The translations under genes and the position numbers were made by a program. Shown here piece by piece: positions 17,846 through 27,083 of a stretch of DNA of 64,000 bases. Within the stretch, counting starts at the first letter, position 1. Each line of letters opens with the position of its first letter. Source of the DNA: Allobosea sp. TND4EK4. Its GTDB lineage: Bacteria; Pseudomonadota; Alphaproteobacteria; Rhizobiales; Beijerinckiaceae. The notes below the pieces were generated by a model that saw nothing but the letters and a program-made list of their open reading frames with translations, was not told the DNA's origin and searched no databases. The stretch spans positions 186,001 to 250,000 of the forward strand of contig NZ_FTMO01000001.1 in assembly GCF_900156025.1 (NCBI RefSeq), read 5' to 3'.

Positions 17846-17913
17846 GTGCTCCAGAGAGGCGGCCGCCGATCAGGCCTGGACGGGAGCTGCGGCACATCAG
17901 GCCTCCCGGAGTC

Positions 17914-19719
17914 TCAGACCGGGCGCGCGAGATCGAGGATGCGCAGCTCGGCGGTCTCGTTGCCGCCCCATCGGTTCAGCGTCAGCGTCGCCGCGAGATG
18001 GACGCTCTCGCCGCGCGCCGCCAGCAGCGCCTGTCCCAGCGGCTCCTGCGCCGCACGGAAGGCGATCCCGCTGATGGAGGCGCCATCGCCGCTGCGCAGC
18101 TTGATGCGGACATGGCCGCCGGCCCCAACGGTCAGGGCGTCGGTGAGACGATGCGCCGGAAAGACGAAGACGGGCTCGGGGCTTCCCGCGCCGAAGGGGC
18201 CGGCCTTGTCGATCTCGGCCAGCAGGCGCGGCGTCGCGCCGCCGGCACTGAGCGCGGCATCGACGAGCAGGGCTTCCGCCTCGCTCGCCCCGGCGACGTC
18301 GCGGGCGAGCTGCTCGGTCAGGAACGCGTGGAAGGCGCTCGCCTGCCCCTGCGCGAGGGTCACGCCGGCCGCCATGGCGTGGCCGCCGCCCTTGACCGCG
18401 AGCCCGGCCTCGACCGTAGCGCGCACCGCCTTTCCGAGATCGACGCCGGCGATCGAGCGGCCGGAGCCGGTGGCCCCGCCCTCCCCGTTCAGCGCCAGCG
18501 CGAAGGCCGGGCGACGGAAGCGCTCCTTCAGCCGCGCCGCGACCAGGCCGACGATGCCAGGGTGCCAATCGGCGCTGGCGGCGAGCAGAACCGGCAGATC
18601 CTCCCCCGCCCCGGCGAATTCATGCTCCGCCTGCGAGACGGCCTCCAGCACGGCCTGCCGCTCGATCTCCTGCCGCTCCTGGTTCAGCCGGTTCAGCTCG
18701 GCGGAGATCGTCTTCGCCTCCACCTCGTCGCTGGTGAGGAGCAGCCGTGCGCCGAGGGCCGCGTCGCCGATGCGCCCGCCGGCATTGATGCGCGGGCCGA
18801 GCAGGAAGCCGAGATGCCAGGGCTGGACCGGCCCGTCGAGCCCGGCGACGTCCATCAGCGCGGCGAGGCCCGGCCTCGTGCGGGCGCGCATCATTGCGAT
18901 GCCCTGCCGCACGAAGGCGCGGTTCAGGCCGCGCAAGGGCACGACGTCCGCCACCGTGGCGAGGGCGACGAGATCGAGCGCCGCCAGCAGGTCGGGCTCA
19001 GCCCCACGCTTCGCCCAGACACCCTGCCGGCGCAGCTCCCGGCTCGTCGCGACCAGCGCGAGGAATACGACGCCGGCGGCGCAGAGATGGCCGAGCCCGG
19101 AGAGGTCGTCCTGCCGGTTGGGATTGACCAGGGCCTCCACCGCAGGCAGCCGTTCCGGCGCCTGGTGATGGTCCAGCACGACGATGTCGAGGCCGAGCCG
19201 GCGCGCCTCGGCAAAGGGCTCGTCGCTGGTCGTGCCGCAATCGACCGTGACGAGCAGGGTCGCGCCCTCGCCCGCGAGCATCCGGATCGCCTCGCTGTTG
19301 GGGCCGTAGCCTTCAATGAGACGGTCGGGGATGTGGATGCGCGGGCGGGCTCCCGCCTCCTGCAGGAAGCCGGACAGCAGCGCCGAGGAGCAGGCGCCGT
19401 CGACATCGTAATCGCCGAAGATCGCGACGCGCTCCCCGGTAACAGCGGCGCGCGCCAGCCGGGCGGCGGCCGGCGCCATCTCGGTCAGGACGGACGGGTC
19501 CGGCAGCAGGTCCCGCAGCTTCGGCTCGAGGAAGCGCAAGGCCTCGGCGGGCTCGACGTCACGGGCGGCGAGCAGCCGGGCAACGATATCGGAGAGGCCT
19601 TCCTGCTGGCTCAGCGCCTCGGCACGGCCGAGGCCGGGCATGTCGAGCCGGTCGCGCCACGGCCGGCCGAGCGCGGAACGGGTCACACCGAGAAAGGCGC
19701 GGGTGTGGGAAAGACTCAT
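17914..19719 (-). CDS. recJ: Single-stranded-DNA-specific exonuclease RecJ
   Basis: A 601-residue DHH-family 5'-3' exonuclease. Motifs in order: GDYDVDGACSSALL (about residues 99-112), VDCGTTSDEP, VLDHHQ (DHH, about 180), LCAAGVVFLAL, GPRINAGGRIGDA, HPGIVGLVAARLKERF, GSGRSIAGVDLG and GGHAMAAGVTLA, covering the DHH, DHHA1 and OB domains. It degrades single-stranded DNA in RecF-pathway recombination and mismatch repair. It lies downstream of glpX on the same strand, but a terminator at 19927-19960 and a repeat separate them, so it probably has its own promoter. Confidence 0.96.
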   Translation of the reverse strand: MSLSHTRAFLGVTRSALGRPWRDRLDMPGLGRAEALSQQEGLSDIVARLLAARDVEPAEALRFLEPKLRDLLPDPSVLTEMAPAAARLARAAVTGERVAIFGDYDVDGACSSALLSGFLQEAGARPRIHIPDRLIEGYGPNSEAIRMLAGEGATLLVTVDCGTTSDEPFAEARRLGLDIVVLDHHQAPERLPAVEALVNPNRQDDLSGLGHLCAAGVVFLALVATSRELRRQGVWAKRGAEPDLLAALDLVALATVADVVPLRGLNRAFVRQGIAMMRARTRPGLAALMDVAGLDGPVQPWHLGFLLGPRINAGGRIGDAALGARLLLTSDEVEAKTISAELNRLNQERQEIERQAVLEAVSQAEHEFAGAGEDLPVLLAASADWHPGIVGLVAARLKERFRRPAFALALNGEGGATGSGRSIAGVDLGKAVRATVEAGLAVKGGGHAMAAGVTLAQGQASAFHAFLTEQLARDVAGASEAEALLVDAALSAGGATPRLLAEIDKAGPFGAGSPEPVFVFPAHRLTDALTVGAGGHVRIKLRSGDGASISGIAFRAAQEPLGQALLAARGESVHLAATLTLNRWGGNETAELRILDLARPV

Positions 19720-19804
19720 CGCCGCACGGCGTCGCGCAAGCGGGCGGCCGGGTCAACCGTGAAGCGTTCGTCACACAGGCTTTCCGGGCATTTGCGGAAC
19801 CATG

Positions 19805-19908
19805 GCGTCATTCCGGACGAGCCGCTTCAGCAGCGCCGATCCGGGGTCCCTGCCTGAACCGTTCCGGCATGGATCCCGGGTCTTGGCTCCGCTTCGCCCG
19901 TGATGACC
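19805..19908. repeat. Dispersed palindromic repeat (copy 4)
   Basis: Runs from GCGTCATTCCGGACGAG through GATCCGGGGTCCCTGCC and GGCATGGATCCCGGGTC to GCCCGTGATGACC, an imperfect long palindrome in the gap between recJ and glpX. It resembles the copy inside dnaE2. Confidence 0.75.
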
Positions 19909-19926
19909 CGCTCCAGCCTCGTCCAG

Positions 19927-19960
19927 CAAACGAAAACGGCCGGGCTTGCACCCGGCCGTT
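19927..19960 (-). terminator. Rho-independent terminator after glpX
   Basis: Perfect 10-bp stem AACGGCCGGG / CCCGGCCGTT with a 6-nt loop, followed on the minus strand by TTTTCGTTT. It lies 22 bp past the glpX stop codon. Confidence 0.85.
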
Positions 19961-19982
19961 CCGAATGTCTCGGCTATCCTGC

Positions 19983-20981
19983 TCAGTCGAGCTGGAACTT
20001 CGAGAACTCGCGGTGCTCGCCATAGATGCGGCGGACCGTGCCGGTGATCGAGCGATAGACCAGCGTCTCGGTCTCGATGATGTCCTTGCCGAACTTCACG
20101 CCCGAGAGCAGGCCGCCATCGGTGACGCCGGTGGCGCAGACGATCACGTCGCCCGAAGCCATTTCCGACATGTCGTATTTCTTGTTGGGGTCGAGGACGC
20201 CCATGCCATGGGCGCGCACGCGCTTCTCCTCGGTGTCGAGGATCAACCGGCCCTGCATCTGGCCGCCGACGCAGCGCAGCGCCGCCGCGGCGAGAACGCC
20301 CTCGGGCGCACCGCCGATGCCGAGATAAAGGTCGATGCCGGTCTTTTCCGGCTGGGTGCAGAAGATCACGCCGGCAACGTCGCCATCGGTGATGAGGCGG
20401 ATCGAGCAGCCGGTCTTGCGGACCTCCTCGATCAGCTTGGCATGGCGCGGGCGGTCCATGATCAGGGTCGAGATCTCGCGCGGCTTGACGCCCTTGGCCT
20501 TGGCCAGCGCATTGATGTTGTCGGCCGGCGAGGCATCGAGATCGATCACGCCGGGCGCGTAGCCGGGGCCGCAGGCGATCTTGTCCATATACACGTCGGG
20601 GGCGTAGAGCAGGCTCCCGGCACCGGCCATCGCCATCACCGCGATCGAGCCCGGCATGTCCTTGGCGCAGAGGGTCGTGCCTTCCAGCGGATCGACCGCG
20701 ATGTGCACCTTCGGCCCCTGCTTGTTGCCGACCTTCTCGCCGATGAAAAGCATCGGCGCCTCGTCGCGCTCGCCCTCGCCGATGACGATCTCGCCGTCGA
20801 TGTCGAGGCGGTTCAGTTCGCGACGCATGGCATCGACAGCCGCCTGGTCTGCAGCCTTCTCGTCGCCATGGCCCCGAAGCTTCGCGGCGCAGACGGCCGC
20901 ACGCTCGGTAACACGCACCAGTTCCATCGACAGATAGCGCTCGATGACCTGTTCAGGCGAAATGCGGAGATCGACGGACAT
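19983..20981 (-). CDS. glpX: Class II fructose-1,6-bisphosphatase GlpX
   Basis: A 332-residue GlpX-type phosphatase. The lithium-sensitive phosphatase signature is VDPLEGTTLCAKDMPGSIAV (about residues 96-115), preceded by GEIVIGEGERDEAP with metal-binding acids and followed by LITDGDVAGVI and GIGGAPEGVLAAAAL. It dephosphorylates fructose-1,6-bisphosphate in gluconeogenesis. ATG 20981 is preferred over the longer frame because AAAGGACC lies at a proper distance and MSVDLR is the usual N terminus. It follows hom by 42 bp on the same strand, and a terminator follows it. Confidence 0.95.
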   Translation of the reverse strand: MSVDLRISPEQVIERYLSMELVRVTERAAVCAAKLRGHGDEKAADQAAVDAMRRELNRLDIDGEIVIGEGERDEAPMLFIGEKVGNKQGPKVHIAVDPLEGTTLCAKDMPGSIAVMAMAGAGSLLYAPDVYMDKIACGPGYAPGVIDLDASPADNINALAKAKGVKPREISTLIMDRPRHAKLIEEVRKTGCSIRLITDGDVAGVIFCTQPEKTGIDLYLGIGGAPEGVLAAAALRCVGGQMQGRLILDTEEKRVRAHGMGVLDPNKKYDMSEMASGDVIVCATGVTDGGLLSGVKFGKDIIETETLVYRSITGTVRRIYGEHREFSKFQLD

Positions 20982-21023
20982 GGAATGAGGTCCTTTTGAA
21001 ATCAACGATGGAAGAAAGCCGGC

Positions 21024-22376
21024 TCAGGCCTGTTCGCGTTCAATCCGGATGACTTGCGGGGGTTCCGCGATATGGCCGTCGGCGGAGACCTTCTCCAGCG
21101 CGGCGCGGATCGCGGTCTCGCTGGTGGCATAGGTGATCAGGACGACCGGCACGGGCGCGCCGGAGCGGCCGCCCGGGTCGCGGCTGGCGGCCTCGGGCGA
21201 GCGGCGCTGGACGATGCTCTCGAGCGAAATGTCGGCTTCCGCCATCCGGGTGGCGATCGCGGCGGCCGCGCCGGGGCGGTCCGCCACGGCGAGACGGACG
21301 TAATAGCCGCCCTCGTGGCGCTGCATCGGCGCGCGGGTCGGCTCCTCCAGCCGCGCCACCGGCAGGCCGAAGGGCAGGCCCGCCGTGCCCCGCGCCACAT
21401 CGGCGATGTCGGCGACAACGGCGGAGGCGGTGGGGTCACCTCCCGCTCCGGGGCCGACCAGCGTGATCTCGCGCACCGCGTCGGCATCGATCGAGACGGC
21501 GTTGAGCACGCCCATGACCTGCGCGATGGCCGAGGATTTCGGGACCATGGTGGGGTGCACGCGCTGCTCGATGCCGGTCTTGGTACGCTCGGCGACGCCG
21601 AGAAGCTTGATCCGGTAGCCGAGATCGTCGGCCATCTTCAGGTCGAGCGGCGTGATCGCGGAAATGCCTTCGACATGAATCGCTTCGGCGTCGATCTTCG
21701 TCCCGAATGCGAGGCTGGTGAGGATGGCGAGCTTGTGGGCGGTATCGAAGCCCTCGACGTCGAAGGTCGGGTCCGCCTCCGCATAGCCCAGGCGCTGCGC
21801 GTCCTTCAGGCAATCGGCGAAGGTCAGTCCCTCCAGCTCCATGCGCGAGAGGATATAGTTGCAGGTGCCGTTGAGAATACCCGAGATGCGGGTGACGTTG
21901 TTGCCTGCCAGCGCCTCGCGAAGCGTCTTCACCACGGGGATGCCGCCGGCCGAGGAAGCTTCGAAAGCAAGCGCGGCATCGTTGGCTTCGGCCAGTTCGG
22001 CCAATGCCACGCCATGGGCGGCGAGCAGAGCCTTGTTGGCCGTCACAACCGGCTTGCCGGCCGCCAGCGCAGCCTCGACCGCGGCCTTGGCCGGCCCGTC
22101 CGCGCCGCCCATCAGCTCGACGAGGCAGTCGATCTCGTCCGATTTCGCCAGGGCCACGGGATCGTCGAACCAGGCAAGTCCGCCGAGATCGATGCCGCGG
22201 TCGCGCTGGCGGTTTCGTGCCGAAACGGCGACGACGCGGATCGAGCGGCCGCAGCGAGCGGCGAGTGCATTCTCCTGCCGCCGCAGGATCTTCAGCACCG
22301 AGACGCCGACCGTCCCCAGCCCGGCAAGGCCGATGCGCAAGGGCTGCGAGGCGGTGGACGGGAACGCGCTGGTCAT
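21024..22376 (-). CDS. hom: Homoserine dehydrogenase
   Basis: A 450-residue NAD(P)-dependent homoserine dehydrogenase. It has the dinucleotide motif GLAGLGTVG (about residues 15-23), a catalytic-domain block SGILNGTCNYILSRM, and YAEADPTFDVEGFDTAHKLAIL with the conserved Asp/Lys. A C-terminal ACT domain (about residues 355-440, YYVRLAVADRPGAAAAIATR) senses threonine in relatives. It reduces aspartate semialdehyde to homoserine for threonine and methionine. It is followed by glpX and preceded by a small anchored protein and an aminotransferase, an arrangement conserved in Hyphomicrobiales. Confidence 0.96.
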   Translation of the reverse strand: MTSAFPSTASQPLRIGLAGLGTVGVSVLKILRRQENALAARCGRSIRVVAVSARNRQRDRGIDLGGLAWFDDPVALAKSDEIDCLVELMGGADGPAKAAVEAALAAGKPVVTANKALLAAHGVALAELAEANDAALAFEASSAGGIPVVKTLREALAGNNVTRISGILNGTCNYILSRMELEGLTFADCLKDAQRLGYAEADPTFDVEGFDTAHKLAILTSLAFGTKIDAEAIHVEGISAITPLDLKMADDLGYRIKLLGVAERTKTGIEQRVHPTMVPKSSAIAQVMGVLNAVSIDADAVREITLVGPGAGGDPTASAVVADIADVARGTAGLPFGLPVARLEEPTRAPMQRHEGGYYVRLAVADRPGAAAAIATRMAEADISLESIVQRRSPEAASRDPGGRSGAPVPVVLITYATSETAIRAALEKVSADGHIAEPPQVIRIEREQA

Positions 22377-22454
22377 GGGCGCGGGGTCGCACGAGGCGCG
22401 GTGCGAGTCAACGATGAAGCGGTCCAGGCCGCTCCACCAGAAGGCTGCCGGACC

Positions 22455-22886
22455 CTAGCTGAAATGACAGATCACCTCGGCTGCGACCCGCCTCACCTTG
22501 CCGTCCTCGAACCCGAGATAAACGCGCAGCAGGTTGCTGACGAAGGGCGTCGTCTTGATGGTGTGGATGGCCTCGAGCGTCTGGCCCTCGGAGACCGCGC
22601 TGTTCTCGACCTCCGGCTTCCAGAACCAAGCCGAAGGCGGGGTGATGGTGGCGCCCGCCAGGATGCGCTCCGCCTCGGCGCGGTCGGTGCCGAGCGGGAT
22701 GTGACGCGTCACGGCCGCGGTGACGTCGCGGGCGCATTCGCGGGCATTGCCCTCGACCAGCACATCCTCGACGAGCCTGGAATCCGTCTGCGGGATGCGG
22801 CCCTTGGAATAGTCATAGGTTGCCACGAGGCAGATCACCGCGAAGGCGGCGAAGCCGATGCCGAGCAGGCGGCCTTTGCGTCTCAT
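22455..22886 (-). CDS. Conserved hypothetical protein with N-terminal membrane anchor
   Basis: A 143-residue protein, not recognised. It starts MRRKGRLLGIGFAAFAVICLV: positive residues, then one hydrophobic segment (about residues 7-22) without a lipobox, so it is probably anchored with a periplasmic domain of about 120 residues containing cysteines in RECARDV and VICHFS. IPLGTDRAEAERIL resembles the small BamE/SmpA-like helix, but the link is weak. It lies between hom (78 bp downstream) and the aminotransferase on the same strand. Codon use matches its neighbours. Confidence 0.7.
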   Translation of the reverse strand: MRRKGRLLGIGFAAFAVICLVATYDYSKGRIPQTDSRLVEDVLVEGNARECARDVTAAVTRHIPLGTDRAEAERILAGATITPPSAWFWKPEVENSAVSEGQTLEAIHTIKTTPFVSNLLRVYLGFEDGKVRRVAAEVICHFS

Positions 22887-22973
22887 GGAACCGGGCCTCG
22901 GATGTCAGGCGGAATCGCTGTTCCGCTCCGTTCCGGTTCCCATGTTTTCGGATGGCGGTCCAGAGCGATTGTC

Positions 22974-23082
22974 CGTCATCGCGAGGAGCAAAGCAGCGAA
23001 GCCCTCCAGAAGCCGCGCGGGCGGACCGGTACGACCCGATCCTCCCGGATTGCTTCGCTTGGCTCGCAAGGACGGGGCGGCC
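22974..23082. repeat. Dispersed palindromic repeat, GCGAGGAGC subtype (copy 5)
   Basis: Begins CCGTCATCGCGAGGAGCAAA and ends CTTGGCTCGCAAGGACGGGG, giving inverted ends. The middle includes GCAGCGAAGCCCTCC and CGGATTGCTTCG. The wording differs from the CATCCCGGA copies and matches the other common alphaproteobacterial intergenic palindrome type. It lies just after the aminotransferase gene. Confidence 0.65.
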
Positions 23083-23101
23083 CGAAGCCGGCTTGCCCGC
23101 C

Positions 23102-24322
23102 CTACCCCGCCTTCGGCATCTGGATGACGTTGTGCAGGGTCGTGTCCGCGCCCTTCAGGAAGCGGCCGACATTGCGGGCGGCCTGCCGGATGCGCTGCTC
23201 GTTCTCGACAATGGCGATGCGGACGAAGTCGTCGCCATGCTCGCCAAAGCCGATGCCCGGCGCGACCGCCACCTCCGCCTTCTCGATCAGCAGCTTGGAG
23301 AATTCCAGCGAGCCGAGATGGCGGAACTTCTCCGGGATCGGCACCCAGGCGAACATCGAGGCCTCCGGTGCCGGAAATTCCCAGCCGGCCTTGCCGAAGC
23401 TCTCGACCAGCGCATCGCGTCGCTTGCGGTAGATGTCGCGCATCTCACGGATGCAGTCGTCGGGGCCGTTCAGCGCCGCAGCGGCGGCGACCTGGATCGG
23501 GGTATAGGCGCCGTAGTCGAGATAGGACTTCACCCGGGCCAATGCGGCCAGCAGCCGCTCGTTGCCGACGGCGAAGCCCATGCGCCAGCCCGCCATCGAG
23601 AACGTCTTCGACATCGAGGTGAACTCGACCGCGACGTCGATCGCACCCGGGACCTGCAGCATCGAGGGCGGCGGATTGTTCTCGTCGAAATAGACCTCGG
23701 CATAGGCGAGATCGGACAGCAGGATCAGATCGTGCTTCTTCGCGAAGGCGACCAGATCGCGGTAGAAATCCAGCGAGGCGACATAGGCGGTGGGGTTCGC
23801 GGGATAGCAGGTGACGAGCGCGATCGGCTTCGGCACCGAATGCATCACCGCGCGCTCCAGCGCCGGAAACATCGCCGGCGTCGGCTCGGCCGGGACGGAG
23901 CGAATGACGCCGCCGGCCATCAGGAAGCCGAAGGCGTGGATCGGATAGCTCGGGTTCGGCACCAGCACGACATCACCCGGCCCCGTGATGGCCTGGGCCA
24001 TATTGGCGAAGCCTTCCTTGGAGCCCAGCGTGGCGACGACCTGCGTCTCGGGATTGAGCTTCACGCCGAAGCGGCGCTCGTAATAATGAGCCTGGGCGCG
24101 ACGCAGGCCGCCGATGCCCTTGGAGGCGGAATAACGGTCGGTCCGCGGCTTGCCGGCGGTCTCGACCAGCTTCTCGATGACGTGCTTCGGGGCCGGCAGG
24201 TCCGGATTGCCCATGCCAAGGTCGACGATATCGACGCCCTTGGCGCGCTCGGCGGCCTTGATCTTGTTGACCTGCTCGAAAACGTAAGGCGGCAGGCGCT
24301 TGATGCGGTGAAAATCGGTCAT
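23102..24322 (-). CDS. PLP-dependent class I/II aminotransferase (AlaC / LL-diaminopimelate aminotransferase-like)
   Basis: A 406-residue fold-type I aminotransferase. Landmarks are DLGMGNPDLPAP (about residues 33-44), ASKGIGGLRRA, TLGSKEGFANM, NPSYPIHAFG, CYPANPTA (the NPT segment), and the PLP-lysine segment SMSKTFSMAGWRMG (about 236-249). Close relatives are annotated as LL-diaminopimelate aminotransferase or as the glutamate-pyruvate transaminase AlaC; sequence alone does not decide. ATG 24322 was preferred over the longer frame because MTDFHRIKRLPPYVF is the family's N terminus and AGGA lies upstream. The hom gene downstream suggests a link to aspartate-family or alanine metabolism. Confidence 0.88.
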   Translation of the reverse strand: MTDFHRIKRLPPYVFEQVNKIKAAERAKGVDIVDLGMGNPDLPAPKHVIEKLVETAGKPRTDRYSASKGIGGLRRAQAHYYERRFGVKLNPETQVVATLGSKEGFANMAQAITGPGDVVLVPNPSYPIHAFGFLMAGGVIRSVPAEPTPAMFPALERAVMHSVPKPIALVTCYPANPTAYVASLDFYRDLVAFAKKHDLILLSDLAYAEVYFDENNPPPSMLQVPGAIDVAVEFTSMSKTFSMAGWRMGFAVGNERLLAALARVKSYLDYGAYTPIQVAAAAALNGPDDCIREMRDIYRKRRDALVESFGKAGWEFPAPEASMFAWVPIPEKFRHLGSLEFSKLLIEKAEVAVAPGIGFGEHGDDFVRIAIVENEQRIRQAARNVGRFLKGADTTLHNVIQMPKAG

Positions 24323-24489
24323 CTCGAACGGTCCTGAAGCGGCGGGACCGAGGCCCTGCCCCACGCAAATCACTTCCTTGCGTCAGAGCTGCTTAGCATC
24401 GCATCTTTCGTCAGGACAGCGAATGAGGCGCAACTTTCTTGCAAATGCTGCGCTGCGGCACAGGCTCACGCCGCACGCCGGTCCGCGGC

Positions 24490-24945
24490 TCAGTTCGTGG
24501 GAAGCTGCGCCGGTTTCGGGGCGGCGGTGGTGCCGAGCGCCTTGGCGGTATTGCCGGCCGCCTCGTTGGCCTTCTGCTTCGCCTCGAGCTGCTTCTGGAT
24601 GTCCTCGAAATTCGCGCGCGGCTTGCAGGGGTCCTTCGGGTCCCGAATCGGCGTCGGCGCCCGGAAGCGGGCGGCCTGCCCGGCAGGGACGTAAGCCGGT
24701 GCTGGGGTTGGGCCGGGGCAGAGCTGACTGGCCCGAAGATCCTGCCCGACCGGAATGTAATCCGTCTGGACCGGCCGGCTTTCGCGCACGAAGGCCTTTG
24801 GTTCCTGCGGCGTCGTCGCCAGTCCGACCGCTTCCGCCGGCCCCTTCACGATGCCATCGCCGGAGGCGCATCCCGCCAAAGCGAGAGCCGCCCCCAGCAG
24901 CAGGAGCGACAGCGGCAGCGCCTTCACGGACAGATCGGTCGGCAT
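24490..24945 (-). CDS. Putative lipoprotein of unknown function
   Basis: A 151-residue protein with an export signal: KALPLSLLLLGAALALAGC, a hydrophobic core ending in lipobox LAGC (Cys about residue 25). The mature part is proline-rich, with two further cysteines, SQLCPGPTPAP and DPCKPRANFEDIQKQLEAKQ, then a short coiled-coil-like, Ala-rich C terminus. It is probably lipid-anchored and exported. No family recognised. It is divergent from phaC; the 115-bp gap between them should hold both promoters. Confidence 0.75.
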   Translation of the reverse strand: MPTDLSVKALPLSLLLLGAALALAGCASGDGIVKGPAEAVGLATTPQEPKAFVRESRPVQTDYIPVGQDLRASQLCPGPTPAPAYVPAGQAARFRAPTPIRDPKDPCKPRANFEDIQKQLEAKQKANEAAGNTAKALGTTAAPKPAQLPTN

Positions 24946-25060
24946 CGGGACATCCAGCAGGTTGTCGAATTTCGTTGGTAAAGCACAGAGGACGCGTCCT
25001 TAATAGGACCAAATTGGGAAGCGACGCGCTATTCCAAGAACCAAAGGGGAGGAGCGAGTC

Positions 25061-26884
25061 ATGGGTCGGGGCTCAACCGGCGGTCAGGGAGAGGCAGGGG
25101 ACGGCGCAACTGCGCCCGCACCGGATTTCGACCAGTTCGCGCAGAACATGGGCCGGCTCGTCGAGGAATACGGCAGGGTCACCGCCGCCTATCTGAAGCC
25201 GATCGAGCGCGGCGAGGCCAAGACCGGCCAGGCCGAAGAGGCCAGCGACATGGTCAAGACGCTCGGGCGAGTCGCCGAGCGCTGGATCAACGATCCGGCG
25301 AAGATCGTCGAGGCGCAGGCTTCGCTTGCGGGCGACTTCATGAATCTCTGGAGCATGGCGCTGAAGCGCGCGGGCGGCGAGCCGTCCGAGCCCGTCGCCC
25401 AGCCCGACCCGCGCGACGGCCGCTTCAAGGACCCCGACTGGTCGCAGCAGCCGATCTTCGATTTCATCAAACAGGCCTATCTCATCGGCTCGCGCTGGGC
25501 CGAGATGATGGTGGACCAGGCCGACGGGCTCGACGCGCACACCAAGGACAAGGCCCGCTTCTACATCAAGCAGATCGCGGGCGCCCTCTCCCCGACCAAT
25601 TTCGTCGCCACCAATCCCGAGTTGCTGCGCGAGACGCTCCAGCAGAATGGCGAGAACCTGGTGCGCGGCCTGAAGATGCTCGCCGAGGATGTCGAGGCGG
25701 GCGGCGGCGAGTTGAAGATCCGGCAGTCCGATGCGAGCCGCTTCGAGGTCGGCGTCAACATCGCGATGACACCGGGCAAGGTCGTGTTCCGCAACGACGT
25801 GATGGAGCTGATCCAGTACGCGCCTTCGACCCCGCAGGTGCTGAAGCGACCGTTGCTGATCGTGCCGCCCTGGATCAACAAATTCTACATCCTCGACCTC
25901 AACCCGGAGAAGAGCTTCATCCGCTGGTGCGTCGAGCAGGGGCTGACCGTCTTCTGCATCTCCTGGGTCAATCCGGATGCCCGCCACGCCACCAAGGATT
26001 TCGAGAGCTATATGCGCGAGGGCATCTTCGCCGCGCTCGACGCGATCCGGGAAGCGACAGGGGAAAAGAAGGTCTCGGCCATCGGCTACTGCGTCGGCGG
26101 CACGCTGCTCGGCGTAACGCTGGCCTATATGGCCGCGGTGGCCGACAAGCGGATCGAGAGCGCGACCTTCTTCACCACGCAGGTCGACTTCTCGCAGGCC
26201 GGGGAGCTCTCGGTCTTCGTCGACGAGGAGCAGATCAGGTCGATCGAGGAGCAGATGAGCCGCACCGGCTATCTCGATGGCTCGCGGATGGCGGGGGCCT
26301 TCAACATGCTGCGGCCAAACGACCTGATCTGGTCCTACGCCGTCAACAACTACCTGAAGGGCAAGGCGCCCTCCCCGTTCGACCTGCTCTACTGGAACTC
26401 GGATTCGACGCGGATGCCGGCGGCGAACCACTCCTTCTATCTGCGCAACTGCTATCTCGACAACAAGCTCTCCAAGGGCGAGATGGTCATCGGCGGCAAG
26501 CGGCTCGACCTGAAGAAGGTGACGATCCCGATCTATAATCTCGCCACGCGCGAGGACCATATCGCGCCCTCGGCCTCGGTCTTCATCGGCTCGCAATGCT
26601 TCGGCGGGCCGGTGGAGCATGTCGTCGCCGGCTCCGGGCATATCGCCGGCGTGGTCAACCCGCCGGCCAAGGTGAAGTACCAGTACTGGACGGGCGGCCC
26701 GGCCAAGGGCTCGCTCGACGCCTGGATGGCGAAGGCGACCGAGCATCCGGGGAGCTGGTGGCCGCACTGGTTCGGCTGGCTGGAAAGCCAGGCGCCGCGC
26801 AAGGTCAAGGCGCGCGAGCCCGGAGGCGGCAAGCTCGAACCGCTGGCCGACGCGCCGGGCACCTATGTGAAGGTGCGGGTCTAG
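25061..26884 (+). CDS. phaC: Class I poly(3-hydroxyalkanoate) synthase PhaC
   Basis: A 607-residue PHA polymerase that joins (R)-3-hydroxyacyl-CoA into storage polyester on the granule surface. The lipase-box variant [10 protein letters not shown] places the catalytic Cys near residue 344; Asp lies in REDHIAP (about 499) and His in [12 protein letters not shown] (about 527). An N-terminal domain of about 200 residues precedes the alpha/beta-hydrolase core, and the length is typical of class I. GGGGAGGAG lies 7 nt before the ATG. The phasin and phaR genes are not adjacent. Confidence 0.95.
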   Translation: MGRGSTGGQGEAGDGATAPAPDFDQFAQNMGRLVEEYGRVTAAYLKPIERGEAKTGQAEEASDMVKTLGRVAERWINDPAKIVEAQASLAGDFMNLWSMALKRAGGEPSEPVAQPDPRDGRFKDPDWSQQPIFDFIKQAYLIGSRWAEMMVDQADGLDAHTKDKARFYIKQIAGALSPTNFVATNPELLRETLQQNGENLVRGLKMLAEDVEAGGGELKIRQSDASRFEVGVNIAMTPGKVVFRNDVMELIQYAPSTPQVLKRPLLIVPPWINKFYILDLNPEKSFIRWCVEQGLTVFCISWVNPDARHATKDFESYMREGIFAALDAIREATGEKKVSAIGYCVGGTLLGVTLAYMAAVADKRIESATFFTTQVDFSQAGELSVFVDEEQIRSIEEQMSRTGYLDGSRMAGAFNMLRPNDLIWSYAVNNYLKGKAPSPFDLLYWNSDSTRMPAANHSFYLRNCYLDNKLSKGEMVIGGKRLDLKKVTIPIYNLATREDHIAPSASVFIGSQCFGGPVEHVVAGSGHIAGVVNPPAKVKYQYWTGGPAKGSLDAWMAKATEHPGSWWPHWFGWLESQAPRKVKAREPGGGKLEPLADAPGTYVKVRV

Positions 26885-26938
26885 CGAACGCCCGATAGCG
26901 AAGAAGGCCGCAACAGTGTCGGTTTCACCGGGACCCAC

Positions 26939-27016
26939 ACCGTCGCCCCGGACAAACAGCGAAGCCGCGGCGATCCGGGCTGACCGCTGTTTCCGAGAGA
27001 AACCAGCGTGCTCTGA
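26939..27016. repeat. Dispersed palindromic repeat (copy 6)
   Basis: Contains CGTCGCCCCGGACAAACAG, GCGAAGCCGCGGCGATCCGG and the tail GTTTCCGAGAGAAACCAGCG, which copy 3 (17726-17845) also carries. It sits in the 199-bp convergent gap between phaC and the aldolase gene. Confidence 0.7.
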
Positions 27017-27083
27017 TTGCGCGGCCCTTCGCTGACGCGAATGCCGACATGGCAACCGGCGCCGGATTCAGCCGAAGCTGCCC